Below are positions 61,441 through 64,000 of a stretch of 64,000 nucleotides of DNA, piece after piece. The translations under genes were made by a program, and so were the position numbers. This stretch comes from Pseudomonas sp. SID14000 (GTDB taxonomy: Bacteria > Pseudomonadota > Gammaproteobacteria > Pseudomonadales > Pseudomonadaceae): positions 1 to 64,000 of the forward strand of contig NZ_NFZQ01000014.1 of assembly GCF_002165135.1 (NCBI RefSeq). Direction: 5' to 3'. The notes below the pieces were generated by a model. That model saw nothing but the letters and a program-made list of their open reading frames with translations, had not been told where the DNA came from and searched no databases. The first letter of the stretch is position 1, and each line of letters begins with the position of its first letter.

Positions 61441-61680
61441 TCAGGCCTTGCGCAGCCAGTAAGTGTAGGTACCGGCCTCGGCCGTTTCCCGCAGCAGGGT
61501 ATGACCGGCCAACTGGGCGAAAGTGCGGAAGTCACGCTGGGAGCCGGCGTCGGTGGCGATTACCTTGAGCACCGCGCCGCTGGCCAGGCGGTTGAGCTCC
61601 ATCTTGGCCTTCAGCAGCGGCAAAGGGCAATTCAGCCCGCTGGCGTCCAGTTCGGCGTCACAGGTCAGGGTGTCACTCAT
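61441..61680 (-). CDS. tusA: Sulfur carrier protein TusA
   Basis: A 79-residue SirA/TusA-family sulfurtransferase. The persulfide-forming Cys18 lies in DASGLNCPLPLLKAK. TusA relays sulfur from IscS for tRNA thiolation and molybdenum cofactor synthesis. The ATG at 61680 follows GAGAGCCC. An upstream in-frame ATG seven codons earlier is less likely. It leads a likely operon with the PerM-family gene. Confidence 0.92.
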   Translation of the reverse strand: MSDTLTCDAELDASGLNCPLPLLKAKMELNRLASGAVLKVIATDAGSQRDFRTFAQLAGHTLLRETAEAGTYTYWLRKA

Positions 61681-61802
61681 TGCAGGGCTCTCCAAAGGCA
61701 TTGCCGGGCTGTAGCTTGATTTGGCCGGCTAGGATAGCGCCACTGGTCGCCAACGTGTGAGCCCGCTACAGTAGGTATCTTTGACCGACGCGAGCTTCAT
61801 GC

Positions 61803-63239
61803 ATGAATCTACTGCGCCCTACCCTGCTGACGCTGGCCTGCCTGTTGGCCCTTCCCGGCCATGCTGACGACCTGCCATCACTGGGCGACGCCAGTTCCGC
61901 GATCGTCTCGCCACAACAGGAGCACCAGCTCGGCCGTGCCTGGCTGAGCCTGCTGCGCGGCCAGGTCAACCAGCTCAACGACCCGCAGCTGAAGGACTAC
62001 GTCGAAACCAGCGTGTACCGCCTGGCCGAAACCAGCCAGCTGCAGGACCGCCGCCTGGAATTCATCCTCATCGATAGCCGCGAGCTCAACGCCTTTGCCG
62101 CCCCGGGCGGCATCGTCGGGGTCAACGGCGGGCTGTTCCTCAACGCCCAGACCGAAGGCGAGTACGCCTCGGTACTGGCCCACGAACTGGCGCACTTGTC
62201 GCAGCGCCACTTCGCCCGCGGCGTCGAGGCCCAGCAGCGCATGCAGTTGCCGATGATGGCGGCGCTGCTGGCCGGTATCGTGCTGGCGGCCGGTGGTGGC
62301 GGTGATGCCGGTATCGGCGTGATCGCCGGTACTCAGGCGGCGGCGATCCAGGAACAGCGACGTTTCTCACGACAGAACGAACAGGAAGCCGACCGCATCG
62401 GCATCCAGAACCTGGAAAAGGCCGGCTACGACCCGCGCAACATGCCGACCATGTTCGAGCGCCTGGCCCGGCAGTACCGCTACGACGCCAAGCCGCCGGA
62501 ATTCTTGCTGACCCACCCGGTAACCGAGTCGCGTATCGCCGACACCCGCAACCGTGCCGAACAGGCACCCAAGGGCGGCGTCGAGGACAGCATGCGCTAC
62601 CAGCTGATCCGTGCCCGGGTGGCGCTGACCTACGAAGGCACCCCGGGGCTGGCGGCCAAACGCTTCCGCGCCCAGCTAGATGAAGACCCCAAGCTGGACG
62701 CCGCGCGTTACGGCCTGGCCCTGGCGCAGATCAAGGGCGGCCAGTTGAACGAGGCGCGCGAACTGCTTAAACCGCTGCTGGCCAAAGCACCCAACGACAT
62801 TACCTACAACCTGGCGCAGATCGACCTGGACATCACCAACAACCGCCTGGCCGATGCGCAGCAGCGCGCCGAACGGATGCAGGGGCTGTACCCGGGCAAC
62901 TACCCGCTGAAGCAGGTGCGTGCCGACTTGCTGGTGAAGCAGAACAAGCCCGCCGAGGCGGAGAAGGTGTTGAACGAGCTGGTGAAGAGCCGGCCGGATG
63001 ACCCGGACGTGTGGTACGACATGGCCGAAGTGCGGGGCCTTTCGGGCAATACCATTGGTTTGCACCGGGCGCGTGCCGAGTACTTCACCCTGGTGGGCGA
63101 TTTTGACCAGGCCATCCAGCAGCTGGATTACGCCAAGCGCCGGGCGGGCGGGAACTTCCCGCTGGCAGCACAGATTGACCAGCGCCAGCGCGAGGTCATG
63201 GAGCAACAGCGCATGGTTCAGGAAATGATGGGGCGTTGA
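61803..63239 (+). CDS. Periplasmic M48 metalloprotease with TPR region (BepA-like)
   Basis: This 478-residue exported protein has a signal peptide (MNLLRPTLLTLACLLALPGHA) and an M48 zinc protease domain with HELAH (127-131) and the third ligand Glu in RQNEQEADRIG. A C-terminal half of TPR repeats follows (from about residue 290, LDAARYGLALAQIKGGQLNE). The layout equals that of BepA/YfgC, a periplasmic protease-chaperone for outer-membrane assembly. It is divergent from tusA. Confidence 0.93.
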   Translation: MNLLRPTLLTLACLLALPGHADDLPSLGDASSAIVSPQQEHQLGRAWLSLLRGQVNQLNDPQLKDYVETSVYRLAETSQLQDRRLEFILIDSRELNAFAAPGGIVGVNGGLFLNAQTEGEYASVLAHELAHLSQRHFARGVEAQQRMQLPMMAALLAGIVLAAGGGGDAGIGVIAGTQAAAIQEQRRFSRQNEQEADRIGIQNLEKAGYDPRNMPTMFERLARQYRYDAKPPEFLLTHPVTESRIADTRNRAEQAPKGGVEDSMRYQLIRARVALTYEGTPGLAAKRFRAQLDEDPKLDAARYGLALAQIKGGQLNEARELLKPLLAKAPNDITYNLAQIDLDITNNRLADAQQRAERMQGLYPGNYPLKQVRADLLVKQNKPAEAEKVLNELVKSRPDDPDVWYDMAEVRGLSGNTIGLHRARAEYFTLVGDFDQAIQQLDYAKRRAGGNFPLAAQIDQRQREVMEQQRMVQEMMGR

Positions 63240-63334
63240 GGGCCCTTTCGCGGGTAAACCCGCTCCCACAGGGACCGCACCGCCCGTGAGCGCTGCGCTG
63301 TACCTGTGGGAGCGGGTTTACCCGCGAAGAAAGC
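63240..63334. repeat. REP inverted pair
   Basis: A head-to-head REP pair in the convergent gap between the M48 protease gene and nadA. Confidence 0.88.
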
Positions 63335-63348
63335 GACGCGGTACAGCG

Positions 63349-64000
63349 TCAGGCGTTACCGGACAACTTCAGGCGCGCCGCCTGGGTAAAGTCCAGCATC
63401 CGGTTCAGCGGCTTGATCGCCTTCGGCACCAGCGCCGGGTCGACAAAAATCTCGTTAGACCCATTACGCAGGCAATCCAGCACACGCTCCAGGGTGTTCA
63501 TCGCCATCCACGGGCAGTGCGCGCAACTGCGGCACGCCGCGCCGTTACCGGCGGTGGGGGCTTCGACGAATTCCTTGTCCGGGCACAGTTGCTGCATCTT
63601 GTAGAAGATGCCGCGGTCGGTGGCAACGATGAAGGTCTTGTTCGGCAGGGTCTGGGCAGCCTTGATCAGCTGGCTGGTGGAGCCCACTGCGTCGGCCAGC
63701 TCGATCACCGCTTCCGGCGACTCAGGGTGCACCAGAATCGCTGCATCCGGGTACAGCGCCTTCATGTCGGCCAACTGACGCGACTTGAACTCTTCGTGAA
63801 CGATGCAGGCACCGTCCCACAGCAGCATGTCGGCACCGGTTTGCTTCTGAATGTAACGCCCCAGGTGCTGGTCCGGGCCCCAGATGATGGTCTCACCGTT
63901 GTCCATCAGGCTTTCGACGATTTCCAGCGCGCAGCTCGAGGTTACAACCCAGTCGGCACGGGCCTTCACGGCAGCGGAAGTGTTGGCATAGACCACCACG
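63349..64000 (-). CDS. nadA: Quinolinate synthase, C-terminal part (cut by window end)
   Basis: About 216 residues of NadA, which condenses iminoaspartate with dihydroxyacetone phosphate in NAD synthesis. Visible are the middle and C-terminal domains: EFKSRQLADMKALYPDAAIL, LVHPESPEAVIELADAVGST, STSQLIKAAQTLPNKTFIVA, and the cluster cysteines in GNGAACRSCAHCPWMAMNTL. The 5' end lies beyond base 64000. The frame is open to the edge. Confidence 0.96.
   Translation of the reverse strand, partial: VVVYANTSAAVKARADWVVTSSCALEIVESLMDNGETIIWGPDQHLGRYIQKQTGADMLLWDGACIVHEEFKSRQLADMKALYPDAAILVHPESPEAVIELADAVGSTSQLIKAAQTLPNKTFIVATDRGIFYKMQQLCPDKEFVEAPTAGNGAACRSCAHCPWMAMNTLERVLDCLRNGSNEIFVDPALVPKAIKPLNRMLDFTQAARLKLSGNA

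Overview
The window reads as chromosomal DNA of a fluorescent Pseudomonas of the P. putida group. The base composition is GC-rich. About twenty intergenic regions carry the 35-bp REP elements known from P. putida (a TTCGCGGG..CCCGCTCCCACAG core, usually as inverted pairs). Many proteins match the P. putida versions in length and key residues: XenA (363 aa, Cys25 and Trp358), 4-hydroxyproline epimerase (308 aa), CysK, Mqo and LpxO. Roughly 65 genes are supported, mostly housekeeping and catabolic.

Layout, left to right. 1-127: tail of an IS3-family transposase whose end cuts into a REP element. 0.3-6.3 kb: two EamA/DMT permeases, a DUF4265 protein, LpxO (lipid A hydroxylase), CysK and a DUF748 protein. 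6.5-8.6 kb: a MoxR ATPase/VWA pair. 8.6-13.3 kb: a 5-oxoproline utilisation operon (MFS permease, pxpA, pxpB, pxpC) with a divergent LysR regulator. 13.5-15.3 kb: three-gene membrane/amidotransferase operon. 15.5-26.8 kb: oligopeptidase B, a proline-rich secreted peptide, an HNH nuclease, a SPOUT methyltransferase, an M1/M61-like protein without its zinc site, YcgN, a nitroreductase, the rnd-ycgL-hydroxyacid dehydrogenase operon, EptA, a CHMI-like isomerase and a DUF465 protein. 26.8-28.6 kb: a Cys/Met-metabolism PLP enzyme divergent from an Lrp regulator.

28.6-35.1 kb is a molybdenum-linked block: a YdeP/FdhF-type molybdoenzyme, moaA, a bestrophin-like channel, moaB and a LysR regulator. An 82-bp perfect inverted repeat lies between the first two. 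35.1-42.8 kb is a trans-4-hydroxy-L-proline degradation locus: AraC-type regulator, APC permease, epimerase, deaminase, semialdehyde dehydrogenase and FAD oxidase. 43-46.2 kb holds xenA with a divergent ArsR regulator and palindromic operator, then mqo.

46.8-55.3 kb is the accessory region. It holds a compact three-gene siderophore operon: one IucA/IucC synthetase, one MFS exporter and one IutA-like TonB receptor. It is followed by small DUF6124 and DUF3077 genes, a truncated addiction-module antidote gene and an Abi/HEPN defence gene. The region ends at tRNA-Ser(CGA). A diverged copy of the tRNA 3' end plus its terminator sits at the far end (46.93-46.99 kb), and broken copies of DUF3077 and DUF6124 flank the siderophore genes, so this looks like a decayed tRNA-targeted island with no integrase left.

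55.4-64 kb returns to core genome: purC, an MBL hydrolase, bamC and dapA on the minus strand; gcvR and bcp on the plus strand; an AI-2E family permease; tusA; an M48 protease; and the C-terminal part of nadA, cut by the window end.
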